This document shows positions 26,580 to 35,122 of a stretch of DNA of 62,594 nucleotides, piece by piece. Origin of the DNA: an uncultured Sphingosinicella sp. (GTDB lineage: Bacteria; Pseudomonadota; Alphaproteobacteria; Sphingomonadales; Sphingomonadaceae). Below the pieces are notes generated by a model that made no database searches, had not been told where the DNA came from, and saw only the letters and a list, made by a program, of their open reading frames with translations. Within the stretch, counting starts at the first letter, position 1. Each line of letters begins with the position of its first letter. Location: assembly GCA_946886275.1 (NCBI GenBank), contig CAMPIH010000001.1, positions 1 to 62,594 of the forward strand, written 5' to 3'. The position numbers and the translations under genes were made by a program.

Positions 26580-28250
26580 ATGGCGCAGATCCTTTTACCG
26601 ACCTCTGATCACGCCGCTGGTTCCTGGACCAGCGCGCCACTTTGGTCGAAGGTCGACGACAACAGCTCAGTCAATCCGACCGGTGACGGCTCCGTCATTC
26701 TGTCGAATGGGGTGGGCAACAATACCAACACGAGCAATTGCGATCTGAAGCTCGCTGGCGGTTCGTCGCCGGCTGCCGGTTCACAGACGCTCAGGGTGAG
26801 ATGGCGCCACAACGTCGCCGGGCGCAGCCTTCAGGCCCATTGCGAGCTATGGGAGGGTGGCCCCGACGCCGGCGGGACGATGCGCGGGGAGATTGTCTCC
26901 GCCGTTGACGTCGGATCGACCGAGGTCGAAGCAACGACGACGGCAATCGGTGCAATCTCCGATTACGCTAGCCTTTATGTCCGGCTCTGGGGGCGTGGCA
27001 CCGGCGGCGGCTCGGCACGCAGCCTGGAAGTCGAGCTCGTCGAATTTGTCATTCCGGATGCTCCGGCGGGATTGCCCGTCAGTCGAGCCGACGAGGCAAG
27101 CTCTGCAACCGGTCTTGGGTCGGCTCGTCCTCCTGGATCGGGCTCGAGCGCAGATCAGGCTCTGGCGCTTGGGGTTGCCGTTCCGGCGGCGGTTTCTTCG
27201 GAGTCGAGCGGCGCCCTGGCGCTTCTCGGTGCGTCCGGCGGAACCGTCGGGACCGCTACCGACCTTGAAGATGCGCTTTCCACCGGGTCAGCGCGGCCGA
27301 CTGGCCCGGCGGAAAGTTCGGATACGGCCTTAGGATTGCCGGCCACTATCATTGCCGTTGTCGGCAGTGCGTCCGAAGCCGACCAGCCACTCGGCCTCAC
27401 CGCGGTCCAGCTCGACGGCGCCGGCGCAGCGGTGGAAGCCGATCAGGTGCTCAGCCTGGGCAGTGCTCGAGTCGTCGGCGCCGCCGATGAAGAGGATTGG
27501 GCGATCGCCTCGAGCGCGGGGCTCGGCGTCCGTACCTCGGTTGAGGCCAGCGCCGCCATCAGCTTGGGCAGCGCCAGACCGGTCGGGCAGGGTAGCGAGG
27601 GATCTGAAGGAGCAGCGCTCCCCGGCCTGGCAGCTATCGAGACGGGGCCGGCGCTGGAAACTGGTGCAGCTGTGCCGCTTGGCTCGGCTCGCCCGACAGG
27701 CCCGGCAAGCGAGACCTCGGTCGCTCTGCAGATCGAGACCGGCACGTCGGTCGGCGTTGCAAGCGAGACGGAGCTGTCAGTGTCATTGGCGGCGGCCAGG
27801 CCACCGGCTCCCGTCGCCGATACGGCGGTTGCCCTGGCGCTGGCGGCGATCGCCATATCCAGCGCCGGTACAGCCAGCGAAGTTGACACGTCGCTCAATC
27901 TGGTGGCGGGTATCGCTGCCGAGGCCGCAAACGAGAATGATTTGGCGGCTGAGCTCTATCTGGTGGCGGTCCGGCCGGTGATGGCGCTCAGTGATGCCAG
28001 CATTGCGATGGGCCTGGGTGTTGCCCTGCTCGTGGGGCGAGCCGACGAGGAATCGATTTCACTCGAGCTGACGTCATTCGTTGCCGGAAACCCTCCGGCC
28101 AGCCGCCTTTCCTGGTCTCGAGGATTGCGGCGGGTGAGCACCGCCGGCGAAGGCCACCGCGTTTCCGCCGCCGACGAGGCTGACCGAGTCCAGGACGCGC
28201 TGAACAGCGAAAGAATTTCAACGGCAACCGGTGCTCGCCGGTTTGCATAG
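26580..28250 (+). CDS. Repeat-containing putative virion protein
   Basis: 556 residues. The first 155 residues look like a beta-sandwich domain (SQTLRVRWRHNVAGRSLQAH; SLYVRLWGRGTGGGSARSLE). Residues 160-500 are Ala/Ser/Gly-rich repeats of about 18-22 residues with the theme G-x-A-x-E-x-D-x-A-L-x-L-G-S-A-R-P; LGSAR or a variant recurs at least six times. A short basic C terminus follows. Such repeats occur in phage decoration and fibre-like proteins. Its location between terminase and the gpW-like gene is unusual. Confidence 0.65.
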   Translation: MAQILLPTSDHAAGSWTSAPLWSKVDDNSSVNPTGDGSVILSNGVGNNTNTSNCDLKLAGGSSPAAGSQTLRVRWRHNVAGRSLQAHCELWEGGPDAGGTMRGEIVSAVDVGSTEVEATTTAIGAISDYASLYVRLWGRGTGGGSARSLEVELVEFVIPDAPAGLPVSRADEASSATGLGSARPPGSGSSADQALALGVAVPAAVSSESSGALALLGASGGTVGTATDLEDALSTGSARPTGPAESSDTALGLPATIIAVVGSASEADQPLGLTAVQLDGAGAAVEADQVLSLGSARVVGAADEEDWAIASSAGLGVRTSVEASAAISLGSARPVGQGSEGSEGAALPGLAAIETGPALETGAAVPLGSARPTGPASETSVALQIETGTSVGVASETELSVSLAAARPPAPVADTAVALALAAIAISSAGTASEVDTSLNLVAGIAAEAANENDLAAELYLVAVRPVMALSDASIAMGLGVALLVGRADEESISLELTSFVAGNPPASRLSWSRGLRRVSTAGEGHRVSAADEADRVQDALNSERISTATGARRFA

Positions 28251-28259
28251 GAGAGCGAG

Positions 28260-28796
28260 TTGGCAATAGCCTGGGAACGCCCGAAGGATCCGACCGAAGT
28301 CGTGGACTATGGCCACGATTGGGCAACGGACCTCGGCGACGACACCATCTCAACCTCGACCTGGACGGCAATCGATGCAGCCGGCACGGCGAAGGTATCG
28401 GACTCGTTCGCTGGCAGTGTCACCCGGATATTCCTTTCCGGCGGAACGGATGGCGGGACCGCCTTGTGGCTGAACCGAGTCGTCACGGCCGGCGGACGAG
28501 AATTCGAAGAGGCGTTCCAGCTTTCCATCGCCGACAAGGCGACGATCGACGAGACCGCCTCCGATATCGATCAGCTCCGCGCCGATCGCGCCGCGGTCGC
28601 CGCTGCCCGGATGAAGTTCCTCAGCGGCGAAGCGGTCAAGGAAGTCACGCGTGGCGGCCGCAAGCTCGTCATGCATGCGGTCAGCCTCGCCAATTTCGAT
28701 GAAGCCCTGGCGGCGATCGATCGCGAAATCGCGGCCCTCGTGTCGGTGACGAGCGGCACGCGCCGGCGTCGGGCCATGTCGGTGAGTTTCGGATGA
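28260..28796 (+). CDS. Adaptor domain fused to gpW-like head-tail joining protein
   Basis: 178 residues, TTG start at 28260 after GGAG. The N half, KDPTEVVDYGHDWATDLGDD and STWTAIDAAG, matches the small adaptor domain usually encoded alone in phage tail regions. The C half, AAVAAARMKFLSGEAVKEVT then RGGRKLVMHAVSLANFDEAL, is a gpW fold with its typical GG and Asn. gpW fits under the portal and completes the head. The gene overlaps the portal start. The join seems a true fusion, since no stop or start lies between. Confidence 0.75.
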   Translation: MAIAWERPKDPTEVVDYGHDWATDLGDDTISTSTWTAIDAAGTAKVSDSFAGSVTRIFLSGGTDGGTALWLNRVVTAGGREFEEAFQLSIADKATIDETASDIDQLRADRAAVAAARMKFLSGEAVKEVTRGGRKLVMHAVSLANFDEALAAIDREIAALVSVTSGTRRRRAMSVSFG

Positions 28797-30472
28797 TGGA
28801 TCTGGTCTCAGGCGGCCTTCCGGCCGGCACCATCGCGTCCAGCGTGGGCGCCGCACCGAAGGCTCAGGCTTCGACGGGAATCATGTCGCTCGGGGCATCG
28901 CCCTATCACGCCTCCTCCTACGGCACTCAGGACCTGGCGGGGTGGCATCCGTCCAACCGGGCACCGGATGCCGAAGTGCTCCAGAGCCGGGATAAGGTTG
29001 TCGCCCGGGCCCGGGACCTCGATCGCAACAATGGCTGGGCGCAGGGCGGTGTCACCCGGCGCGTCGATGCCGTTGTCGGCGCCGACATCAGGCTGCGCGC
29101 GACTCCCGACTTTGCCGCGATGGGCATGTCAGCCGAATGGGCCGATGAATGGTCTCGTCAGGTGGAATCGCTGTGGCGATGCTGGGCCCGGGATCCTCGG
29201 ATGCTTTGCGACGTCGAGCGCCATTTGCAATTCGGCGGCCTGGTTCGGCTCGCCTATCAGCATTATTGCATCGACGGCGAGGCGGCGGCGCCGATCTATT
29301 TCATCGATGACCGCGGCGGCATGATGTCGACGGCGGTTCTGGTCCTGGATCCCGACCGGCTTTCCAACCCGGACGGTCGCCCCGACGGGCGCCAGCTCGA
29401 CGGCACCGACTTGAGGGGAGGCGTCGAACTCGACCGCTATGGCGCCGCCCGTGCCTATTGGGTGCGCAATGGTCACCCCAGCGACGTCGGCGCGACATGG
29501 GACAATCATCGCTGGACCCGGATTCCTCGCGAAGGACCGAGCGGCCGGCCGCTGTTCGTCCATGCGATCAACAAGCGGCGGGCCCATCAACACCGCTCCA
29601 TGGGGCTCCTGACGGCCGTCATGGGCCGGATGAAGATGCTGGACCGCTACGACCAGACCGAGCTTCAGGCCGCGATCACGAACGCCATCTTCGGGCTCTA
29701 CGTCACGAGCCCGTTCGACAGCGATTTCGTCCGTCAAGCTCTCGCACCCGACAGCGACGAGACCGGCTTCGACCTCGACAATTACCAGTCGATGCGGATG
29801 GCCTATCACGAGCAAGCGGATGTGCGGCTCAATGGCGTTCGCCTCGCCCATCTTTTCCCGAACGAGAAGATCGAGGCGGTCAGCGCCAACCGGCCGGCGA
29901 CTAATTTCGCGGGTTTCGAGAATGCGGTTCTCGGCTCGATCGCTTCTGCCCTCGGCATCAGCCGGGAGCAGCTTTCCCAGGACTGGACCGGGATCAATTA
30001 TTCCTCGGCCCGGACCCTGCTCAACGAGATCTGGCGCGGCCTGACAGCCGATCGCCATCTCTTCACGCAGGCCTTTTGCACGCCGATCTACTCGTCTTGG
30101 CTCGAGGAAGCGGTTGCACGGGACCTGATCGAGGTGCCCGGCGGCAAGGTGAATTTCTATCTCTATCGAGCCGCGCTCTGCCAGGCCAAGTGGCTGGGTC
30201 CCGGCAAGGGCTGGGTCGATCCGAAGAAGGAGGCCGAGGCCGCCGAGATCCGGATGCGGCTTGGTCTTTCCAGCCAGGATGGCGAGTGTGCCGAACAGGG
30301 CCAGGACGCCGACGAGGTGCGCTGGCAGCGCAAGCGCGACCAGGAAGAGGAACGGAAATACGGCCTCGGTCAAACCGAGCCGCTGGGCAATGCCGGCGGC
30401 GGTGATGACGACGCCGAGGATCCCGACCAGGCTGATCGTGAAGAACAGAGGCAGGCGGGAGGCCGGGAATGA
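28793..30472 (+). CDS. Portal protein, lambda type
   Basis: 559 residues; forms the dodecameric DNA gate at one capsid vertex. Blocks GWAQGGVTRRVDAVVGADIR, SRQVESLWRCWARDP, MGRMKMLDRYDQTELQAAIT and SREQLSQDWTGINYSSARTL are standard for lambda-like portals. The C-terminal 50 residues are acidic and Gln-rich. Overlaps the gpW-like and protease genes by 4 bp each, as expected of a tight head module. Confidence 0.93.
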   Translation: MMDLVSGGLPAGTIASSVGAAPKAQASTGIMSLGASPYHASSYGTQDLAGWHPSNRAPDAEVLQSRDKVVARARDLDRNNGWAQGGVTRRVDAVVGADIRLRATPDFAAMGMSAEWADEWSRQVESLWRCWARDPRMLCDVERHLQFGGLVRLAYQHYCIDGEAAAPIYFIDDRGGMMSTAVLVLDPDRLSNPDGRPDGRQLDGTDLRGGVELDRYGAARAYWVRNGHPSDVGATWDNHRWTRIPREGPSGRPLFVHAINKRRAHQHRSMGLLTAVMGRMKMLDRYDQTELQAAITNAIFGLYVTSPFDSDFVRQALAPDSDETGFDLDNYQSMRMAYHEQADVRLNGVRLAHLFPNEKIEAVSANRPATNFAGFENAVLGSIASALGISREQLSQDWTGINYSSARTLLNEIWRGLTADRHLFTQAFCTPIYSSWLEEAVARDLIEVPGGKVNFYLYRAALCQAKWLGPGKGWVDPKKEAEAAEIRMRLGLSSQDGECAEQGQDADEVRWQRKRDQEEERKYGLGQTEPLGNAGGGDDDAEDPDQADREEQRQAGGRE

Positions 30473-31356
30473 GGCGTTTCTCCAATCTGGCGCAGCGCCT
30501 TTTCAACGTCCCGCTGATGCTCCGGCCGGAGAAGGCGGAAATCCTTGTCGCCGCTCTGCTCGATCACCTGGGCGTGGCGAAGCTCGATAGGATCGATGGC
30601 ACCACGCTGGGCGCCGCGGAGCTGCGGCGCATGGCTTACGATGAGGTCGACGGCGACCGCCCGACCCGACGGCTCTACAGCCTGAAGGATGGCATCGCGA
30701 CGATCCCGGTCGACGGCACGCTGGTCCACAAGCTCGGGGGCGTCGACCCCTGGTCCGGCATGGTCGGCTACGACCAGCTCGACAAGAAGCTCACGGCGGC
30801 CCGCGAAGATCGCGACGTCAGGGCGATCCTGTTCGATGGCGACACTCCGGGAGGCGAGTCGTCCGGATGCTTCGAGTTCGCCAAGAAAATCTATGCGGGC
30901 TCCGCCAGGTTCGGCGGCAAGCCGACTTATTGGCTGGTCAACGAAATGACGTGCAGCGCCGGCTATGCCCTGGCCTCATGCTGCGATCGTATCGGCGGAC
31001 CGGAAACGATGGTCACCGGGTCGATCGGCGTCTGGACGATGCTGGCCGATTTCACGAAGCGCCTTTCCAACGATGGCATCAAGGTGACGCTGCGGCGTGC
31101 CGGCGATCGCAAGGCCCGAGGCCATCCGATGGAAGGCTGGGATGACGAGCTTCTCGAGAAGATCGATGCATGGATCGAGGAGTCGCGGCAGATGTTCGCG
31201 ACCCTCGTCTCCATGGGTCGCAATATCCCGGTCGAGGATATTCTCGCCACTGAAGGCGACTGGTTTTCCGGTCCCGACGCGCTCGAGCTCGGCCTGATCG
31301 ATGCAATCGCCTCACCCGACGCGATGTTCGAGGTGATCCGCGACGAGACCCGCTGA
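30469..31356 (+). CDS. Head maturation protease, S49 (gpC-like)
   Basis: 295 residues. SppA/ClpP-fold serine protease. GIATIPVDGTLVHKLGG, LFDGDTPGGESSGCFEFAK and the nucleophile block NEMTCSAGYALASCCDRI (Ser in CSAGYA) are family features; GSIGVWTMLADFTK follows. Processes scaffold and capsid proteins during prohead maturation. Followed by a separate scaffold gene; in lambda the scaffold is an internal product of the protease gene. Confidence 0.92.
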   Translation: MRRFSNLAQRLFNVPLMLRPEKAEILVAALLDHLGVAKLDRIDGTTLGAAELRRMAYDEVDGDRPTRRLYSLKDGIATIPVDGTLVHKLGGVDPWSGMVGYDQLDKKLTAAREDRDVRAILFDGDTPGGESSGCFEFAKKIYAGSARFGGKPTYWLVNEMTCSAGYALASCCDRIGGPETMVTGSIGVWTMLADFTKRLSNDGIKVTLRRAGDRKARGHPMEGWDDELLEKIDAWIEESRQMFATLVSMGRNIPVEDILATEGDWFSGPDALELGLIDAIASPDAMFEVIRDETR

Positions 31357-31400
31357 GGCGGGCCGCGGGCGCGGCGTTTTGATTCAACCAGGAGGTACGA

Positions 31401-31979
31401 ATGAACAAGCTCCTTGACGGGCTGCGCCTCGGCGCATCCAGCAAGACGGTGGCGCTCAGCGAACTGAGTGCGGACCAGATCATCACCAATCTCTCGGACG
31501 AGCAGAAGGCGGAACTCGCCGGGAAGCTCGCACCGAAGGCGGAGGAGCCGGTCGCCGATTCCGAGCCGGCCCCGGAGAAGCCGAAGGCCGAGAGCGAGGA
31601 AGCTCCGGCCGACGAAGAGCCCGAGCCCGAGGCCGATGCCGCCGATCCCGAGAGCCCGCAATTCAAGGCCGGCTTCGCTGCGGCCGTCGATCGCAACAGC
31701 GCCGTTTTCGCTTCCGAGCATTTTGTCGGTCGCGAGAAGGCCGCCGCTTCCCTGCTCGGCAACCAGAAGCTGAGCGCCGACGAAATCATCTCGGCGCTGG
31801 CCGCGCTGCCCAAGGGGAGCAGCGGCAACAACATGCTCGACGGGCTCAAGGGCTCGGCAAACCCGGACCTCCAGCCCGGGTCGGAAGCGACGGGCACCAA
31901 CACTCAACAGGAATCCCGCTCCAGCTGGGACCGCACCTTCGCGAAGCTCGGCTGGGCCACGGAGAAGAAGCCGGCCTGA
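31401..31979 (+). CDS. Capsid scaffold protein (Nu3-like)
   Basis: 192 residues, start after AGGAGG. Very acidic, Glu/Pro/Ala-rich centre (EEAPADEEPEPEADAADPES) flanked by helices. The C-terminal part (FAAAVDRNSAVFASEHFVGR; AAASLLGNQKLSADEIISAL) resembles the C-terminal section of S49-type head proteases of other phages. Its place between protease and decoration protein fits a scaffold that is removed during maturation. Confidence 0.72.
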   Translation: MNKLLDGLRLGASSKTVALSELSADQIITNLSDEQKAELAGKLAPKAEEPVADSEPAPEKPKAESEEAPADEEPEPEADAADPESPQFKAGFAAAVDRNSAVFASEHFVGREKAAASLLGNQKLSADEIISALAALPKGSSGNNMLDGLKGSANPDLQPGSEATGTNTQQESRSSWDRTFAKLGWATEKKPA

Positions 31980-32003
31980 TCGCCGGCAATTGGGAGAAAG
32001 AAG

Positions 32004-32393
32004 ATGGCAGTTATCACCGAAACCACCAAGCGGTCGGGCGCCTACCTGGGCGAGAGCGCCGCTCACAATATCATCAACGAGGAGATCATCATCGCTTCCG
32101 GCGCTGGTGAGCTCGCGGCCGGCACTGTGCTCGGGCGGATCACCGCAAGCGGCAAATATGTCCCTCACGACGTCGCGCTTGTGAATGGCGCCCAGGCGGC
32201 CGCGGCGATCCTGTTCCACGGCGTCGACGCTACCGCCGCTGACGTCACCACCGTGGCGACCGTTCGCGGTCCCGCAACCATCTTCGAGCCGTACCTCACG
32301 CTCAAAGCGGGCATCGCCGACGCCGACAAGGCTGCGGCTTATGCGGCTCTGCGCGCCAAGGGCATGGCCGTCCTCCCGCAGCACGCCGCCTGA
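32004..32393 (+). CDS. Head decoration protein (gpD-like)
   Basis: 129 residues. The N part AYLGESAAHNIINEEIIIAS then VLGRITASGKYVPH and the C part AAILFHGVDATAADVTTVAT match the gpD fold, which binds as trimers on the capsid and stabilises packaged DNA. Immediately upstream of the major capsid gene, as in lambda. Confidence 0.9.
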   Translation: MAVITETTKRSGAYLGESAAHNIINEEIIIASGAGELAAGTVLGRITASGKYVPHDVALVNGAQAAAAILFHGVDATAADVTTVATVRGPATIFEPYLTLKAGIADADKAAAYAALRAKGMAVLPQHAA

Positions 32394-32423
32394 TCACGGC
32401 GCCTTTCGAAAAGGAATCCTCCG

Positions 32424-33446
32424 ATGCCGATCACTCTCGACATCTTCAACAACGACGCATTCGGCGTCACCACCATGCTGGAACCGGTCAACAAGATGCC
32501 GTTCCAGCCGAGCTTCCTCGAGCAGTATTTCGATGCCGATCCGGTTTCTACCGATACGGTCGGCGTCGGGCTGAAGCAGGGCCAGCTGGCCCTGATCCGC
32601 ACCACGCTTCGCGGTGCGCCGATCGAGGTCGCCGAACCGGACGTGAAGAACGTTCGCCCGTTCATCATCCCGCGCGTCGCCAAGGGTGACAAGCTTCGGG
32701 CGCACGAGATTTCGAACGTCGTTCCGAACGCCGGCAGCACCGAGCTGGAGACGGTCCAGCAGATCATCGCCCGGAAACAGCAGCGGCTGGTCCAGGACGC
32801 CGAATATACGTTCGAGCACATGCGGCTCGGCGCGGTGCAGGGCAAGGTCGTGGACGCAGACGGCACCACGGTCCTCACCAATTACTGGACCGAATGGGGC
32901 ATCGCGGAACCCGCTGCGATCGACCTCAATTTGGATGCCGCGAGCCCCGTCATGGGCGCTCTGGGCACCCAGATCCGATCCCAGGCTGTCCGGCCGCTCA
33001 TCCGGGCCGCCGGCGCCAGCCCAGCCACCCGCCTCATCGGCCTCGCCGGTGACGCGTTCTGGGATGCGCTGATCAGCCATGCCGAGGTCCGCACCACGTT
33101 CTACAACTGGCAGGCGGCGTCGGATCTGCGCAATCAGAGTCCGTTCGAAACCTTCCGGTACGGCGGCGTCGACTGGATCAACTATCGCGGCTCCGACGAC
33201 AATTCGGAGATCGCGATCCCGACCGACCAGGCGGTGATCTTCCCCACCAACGTGCCGGGCATGTTCCGCCACGTCATGGGGCCGTTCTCCGAACAGCTCA
33301 GCATGGCGGGGCAGCTCGGGCGCCGGTTCTACCCGCTCATCGTCCGCGACAAGGATCGCGATATGTGGGTCCAGCCGGAGATCTACTCCTATCCGCTCAT
33401 GCTGAACACGCGCCCGGACCTGATCCTGCGCGTCGCCCGCACCTGA
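32424..33446 (+). CDS. Major capsid protein (gpE-like)
   Basis: 340 residues, HK97-fold of the lambda gpE family. Start MPITLDIFNNDAFGVTTM; IRTTLRGAPIEVAEPDVKNV, RPFIIPRVAKGDKLRAHEI and the later WVQPEIYSYPLMLNTRPDLI are typical. Forms the icosahedral shell. Length and place fit the family well. Confidence 0.94.
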   Translation: MPITLDIFNNDAFGVTTMLEPVNKMPFQPSFLEQYFDADPVSTDTVGVGLKQGQLALIRTTLRGAPIEVAEPDVKNVRPFIIPRVAKGDKLRAHEISNVVPNAGSTELETVQQIIARKQQRLVQDAEYTFEHMRLGAVQGKVVDADGTTVLTNYWTEWGIAEPAAIDLNLDAASPVMGALGTQIRSQAVRPLIRAAGASPATRLIGLAGDAFWDALISHAEVRTTFYNWQAASDLRNQSPFETFRYGGVDWINYRGSDDNSEIAIPTDQAVIFPTNVPGMFRHVMGPFSEQLSMAGQLGRRFYPLIVRDKDRDMWVQPEIYSYPLMLNTRPDLILRVART

Positions 33447-33471
33447 GCCGATCGTTAGAAGGAGAAAGACG

Positions 33472-33888
33472 ATGGCTTTCAAGGCCAAGGCCCTCAGGGG
33501 CTACACTCTGCACACGCCCGGCGGCTTCGTGATCTTCAACGAAGGGAAGGAAACCGCCAACATCCCCGACGAGTATCGTGCTCGCCTGGAGCGGAACGGC
33601 GTGATTCCGAAAAGCGGCGGATCTACTTCGACGCGCACCAGCGCGCCGAGACGGACCGCCACCCGGACGCCTGCGGCGCGTACCCGCACCGCGACCGCGG
33701 CGCCGGCCGGCGACTTCAACGCCGGCCGGTTCACGGTCACCAAGGCCGAAGGCATCGGCCAGTACCAGATCACCGGCCCGGGGCTCGACGCTCCGGTGAC
33801 GGTGAAGGGCAAGGCCAAGACGCAGGCGCGTCTTGACACCCTCAATGCTGATCTGGGCGGCGCCGGCGGCGGCGCTCCGACCGAGTAG
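33472..33888 (+). CDS. Hypothetical protein after capsid (FI position)
   Basis: 138 residues. The first 50 residues are a compact domain (LRGYTLHTPGGFVIFNEGKE). Residues 50-80 are Thr/Arg/Ala low complexity and the C part has FTVTKAEGIGQYQITGPGLD. It occupies the place of lambda FI but shows no clear similarity. Probably head completion or assembly. Confidence 0.6.
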   Translation: MAFKAKALRGYTLHTPGGFVIFNEGKETANIPDEYRARLERNGVIPKSGGSTSTRTSAPRRTATRTPAARTRTATAAPAGDFNAGRFTVTKAEGIGQYQITGPGLDAPVTVKGKAKTQARLDTLNADLGGAGGGAPTE

Positions 33889-33902
33889 GCTGAGGGCAGG
33901 GG

Positions 33903-34238
33903 ATGGCTGTCGACCTGGAAGCGCTCGACGAGACGCTCAACGGCACCACGTTGACGCTTCTGGGCGACACCATCACCTTCACTCCGTCTGGCGGCAGCGC
34001 CAGGCAATTCAAGGCGATCGTCGACTATGGCGACGAGGCGGAACTGATCAGCGGCTCACGGGTGGTCAAGGGCGATTGCGCCGTGGAGATCCCGCTGACT
34101 GAAGCGACCAGGACCGAGGCGGCCGGCGCGACCTATGAGCTGCCGAGGCGGCCCGGTGAAGCGTTCCTGGCGAAGAACGTGAGGCTCGACGACAGCGGCA
34201 AGAACTGGCTCGTCGTGCTTAAGCGGAAACCGGTCTGA
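33903..34238 (+). CDS. Head-tail joining protein, FII-like
   Basis: 111 residues, beta-rich (TTLTLLGDTITFTPSGGSAR; FLAKNVRLDDSGKNWLVVLK). Position after capsid and before the gpU-like gene matches lambda FII, which caps the head for tail attachment. The assignment rests on order and fold-like composition. Confidence 0.65.
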   Translation: MAVDLEALDETLNGTTLTLLGDTITFTPSGGSARQFKAIVDYGDEAELISGSRVVKGDCAVEIPLTEATRTEAAGATYELPRRPGEAFLAKNVRLDDSGKNWLVVLKRKPV

Positions 34239-34696
34239 TGGCCGGCGAGCCCGCCCTCGACAAGATATTGACCGCCCTGAAGGCGAGCATCGTAGCCACG
34301 GCGACGACTGTGGATATCGATCGGCCGGAGGATGAGGAGTATGGCAACGCCGAGCTCGACGCGATCAACATCCTTCACAACCGCACGTCCTACGAGCCCC
34401 ACAGCCACGGCGAGACCCTTCACCGGGCCAGCGTCGACCTCGACATGATCGTCAGCGTCGAAGCGTCCGCGGCGAACGGCGCCAGGCTTCGCATATTCGA
34501 GGCGGACGTCGTCGCCGCCCTCTTTGTCGATCGCACCCTGGGCGGAGTCGCTCAGGACGTGATCCTGATTTCCAGCGGTGGAGACGAGGATGTCCGCGCC
34601 GACCATGGCGCCAGGGCCCTTTCCATCGAGATTCTCTATTTGACCCCTCTCGGCGATCACCGGACCATCATCGGTGCCGCCGGGCTCATTCCCTGA
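34238..34696 (+). CDS. Tail terminator, gpU-like
   Basis: 152 residues, overlapping the previous gene by one base. Starts MAGEPALDKILTALKASIVA; later strands (ASVDLDMIVSVEASAANGAR; GARALSIEILYLTPLGDHRT) suit the gpU/gpZ type alpha-beta fold that ends tail polymerisation. Assigned mainly by position between head-joining and tube genes. Confidence 0.6.
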   Translation: MAGEPALDKILTALKASIVATATTVDIDRPEDEEYGNAELDAINILHNRTSYEPHSHGETLHRASVDLDMIVSVEASAANGARLRIFEADVVAALFVDRTLGGVAQDVILISSGGDEDVRADHGARALSIEILYLTPLGDHRTIIGAAGLIP

Positions 34697-34718
34697 TCAG
34701 CAACCCAGGAGACCTTAG

Positions 34719-35096
34719 ATGGCCGACCAGAACACGGCTGCCGTGCAGCTGCCGCCCGCCGGTGTCGATTTCAACGCCCTTCATGACGCGCTCGCCGACG
34801 GCGCCACGCCCGAAGAGGCACGCAACGCCGGTGTCATCGCCGAGACGGTCGCGATCTCAGCCGACGAAGCCGCTGCTCGCGCCGCTCAGTCGATCGCCGA
34901 GGCGCCGACTCTTGGAAAGCTCGACAAGGCCGCGCTGATCGACCTCGCCGGCGAGGAGGGCGTCACCCATGCCCGCAATGCCGAGGGCGTCGTGATCCCG
35001 TTCGCCGACGCGACCAACGCCCAGATGCGCGAGGCCATCGAGGCCAGCCGCGCCGGCACGCCCATTCTGCCCGACGCCGAAACCGACGTCGCGTGA
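34719..35096 (+). CDS. Small hypothetical tail-module protein
   Basis: 125 residues, acidic and Ala-rich helices (SADEAAARAAQSIAEAPTLG; ATNAQMREAIEASRAG). The middle LDKAALIDLAGEEGVTHARN resembles short helical modules seen in phage head proteins. Lies just before the tube gene. Function unknown. Confidence 0.6.
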   Translation: MADQNTAAVQLPPAGVDFNALHDALADGATPEEARNAGVIAETVAISADEAAARAAQSIAEAPTLGKLDKAALIDLAGEEGVTHARNAEGVVIPFADATNAQMREAIEASRAGTPILPDAETDVA

Positions 35097-35122
35097 CCTC
35101 AGACGAATAGGAGATTTTCGCC

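Noticed and set aside
32394..33488. 364-codon minus-strand frame opposite the capsid gene
   Set aside because: Antisense shadow of the capsid gene; no start signal.
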